From: an uncultured Collinsella sp.
Lineage (GTDB): Bacteria; Actinomycetota; Coriobacteriia; Coriobacteriales; Coriobacteriaceae
Assembly: GCA_902496375.1 (NCBI GenBank)
Contig: CABVAS010000110.1
Span: 1 to 5,840, forward strand
DNA: 5,840 nt
Direction of reading: 5' to 3'
Shown here: positions 5,402 to 5,840 of the stretch, in pieces
How the letters are laid out: each line of letters begins with the position of its first letter
Numbering within the stretch: the stretch's first letter is position 1
The notes under the pieces: model-generated
Seen by the model: only the letters and a program-made list of their open reading frames with translations
What the model was told of the DNA's origin: nothing
Database searches by the model: none
Position numbers and translations under genes: made by a program

Positions 5402-5441
5402 TATACGCAAGTCTAAGAGGGGCTTGTTTAGGAGGCACAGT

Positions 5442-5840
5442 ATGGGACGTTTTACCAATCCTCGCGATCTGTACTTTGGTGAGGGCGCTCGCCACGAGGT
5501 GAAGAACCTCAAGGGCAAGAAGGCCATCATCGTTTCTGGCGGCAGCTCTATGCGCCGCGGCGGGTTCCTGCAGGACGTTGAGGCCGACCTTAAGGAAGGC
5601 GGTTTCGAGGTCAAGCTGTTCGAGGGCGTCGAGTCCGATCCCTCCATCGAGACCGTCATGAAGGGCGCCGAGGCCATGCGCGAGTTCGAGCCCGACTGGA
5701 TTATCGCCATCGGCGGCGGCTCGCCCATCGATGCCGCTAAGGCCATGTGGGTCTTCTACGAGTATCCCGAGGAGTCCTTCGATAACATCATCCAGCCGTT
5801 CAGCTTCCCCGAGCTGCGTCAGAAGGCTCACTTCTGCGCC
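5442..5840 (+). CDS. Iron-containing alcohol dehydrogenase, N-terminal part (cut by window end)
   Basis: The first 133 residues of a group III metal-dependent alcohol dehydrogenase; a full member has about 380-400. The family reduces aldehydes to alcohols (or the reverse) with NAD(P)H in the cytoplasm, here probably in fermentation. It opens MGRFTNPRDLYFGEGA, typical of the butanol dehydrogenase-like branch. It continues with KGKKAIIVSGG (24-34), the VESDPSIETV segment (63-72) and the nucleotide-binding GGGSPIDAAKAM (91-102). The iron-binding Asp and His residues lie beyond the window, so metal binding cannot be checked. AGGAGG (5430-5435) is six bases before the ATG. The gene is divergent from the MurT-GatD operon and preceded by a roughly 130-base structured leader. 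Substrate (ethanol, butanol or other) cannot be assigned from this fragment. Confidence 0.93.
   Translation, partial: MGRFTNPRDLYFGEGARHEVKNLKGKKAIIVSGGSSMRRGGFLQDVEADLKEGGFEVKLFEGVESDPSIETVMKGAEAMREFEPDWIIAIGGGSPIDAAKAMWVFYEYPEESFDNIIQPFSFPELRQKAHFCA

Larger units (their letters stand above)
4941..5441. other. Divergent intergenic region
   Basis: This 501-bp region lies between two genes that point away from each other, so it should hold promoters for both. Toward the minus-strand operon there is an A/T-rich patch (4976-4996; on the minus strand TTTATA, TATATA and TATAGA overlap), which may include a -10, but I find no matching -35. Positions 5016-5082 have a long-range 9-bp pairing (GGGGTGCCG with CGGCACCTC, one wobble) around two TTGCACC copies (5034-5040, 5042-5048). 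GGGGCACA is directly repeated at 5136-5143 and 5151-5158. Two AAACGTTT palindromes and a set of hairpins lie nearer the plus-strand gene and are listed separately. I see no convincing coding sequence: the open frames here are extensions of antisense shadows or lack a usable ribosome binding site. Confidence 0.6.

Noticed and set aside
5235..5831. 198-residue minus-strand open frame
   Set aside because: It is antisense to the alcohol dehydrogenase, whose plus frame has clear family motifs and an SD.
1..5840. CRISPR array
   Set aside because: No regularly spaced direct repeats of suitable length were seen anywhere in the window.

Overview
The window is GC-rich bacterial DNA, most probably from a Gram-positive actinobacterium of the Coriobacteriia (Collinsella-like). 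This assignment is an inference from codon and base composition, the MurT/GatD cell-wall amidation enzyme and the general look of the proteins; no rRNA is present to confirm it.

Left end (1-600): no convincing protein gene. Positions 1-176 are unassigned and contain a weak terminator-like hairpin. A near-perfect 60-base palindromic element (177-236) preceded by GGAG resembles the REP sequences associated with Y1 (RAYT) transposases. Positions 237-380 hold debris resembling tRNA 3' ends on both strands, including a perfect T-arm. Next, all on the minus strand, is a complete tRNA-Glu(UUC) gene with an extended -10 promoter and a rho-independent terminator. A second minus-strand terminator (556-593) closes the operon that follows.

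Centre (601-4940): three minus-strand genes that read as one operon. In transcription order they are a 358-residue TPR-like protein, a 347-residue paralogue joined to it by a TAATG stop/start overlap, and, 45 bp later, a 724-residue fusion of MurT and GatD. MurT and GatD together amidate the alpha-carboxyl of D-glutamate in the lipid II stem peptide, giving D-isoglutamine. Many Gram-positive bacteria encode them as two separate adjacent genes; here they form one reading frame. The function of the TPR-like pair is unknown.

Right end (4941-5840): a 501-bp divergent intergenic region separates this operon from a plus-strand iron-containing alcohol dehydrogenase gene that is cut by the window end. 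The side next to the dehydrogenase holds two AAACGTTT palindromes and then three consecutive predicted hairpins, the first close to a possible transcription start. This suggests a regulated gene with a structured 5' leader. I recognise no known riboswitch there.

The best candidates for something new are the obligate MurT-GatD fusion, its TPR-like paralogue pair, the structured dehydrogenase leader, and the palindromic and tRNA-derived repeats at the left end.
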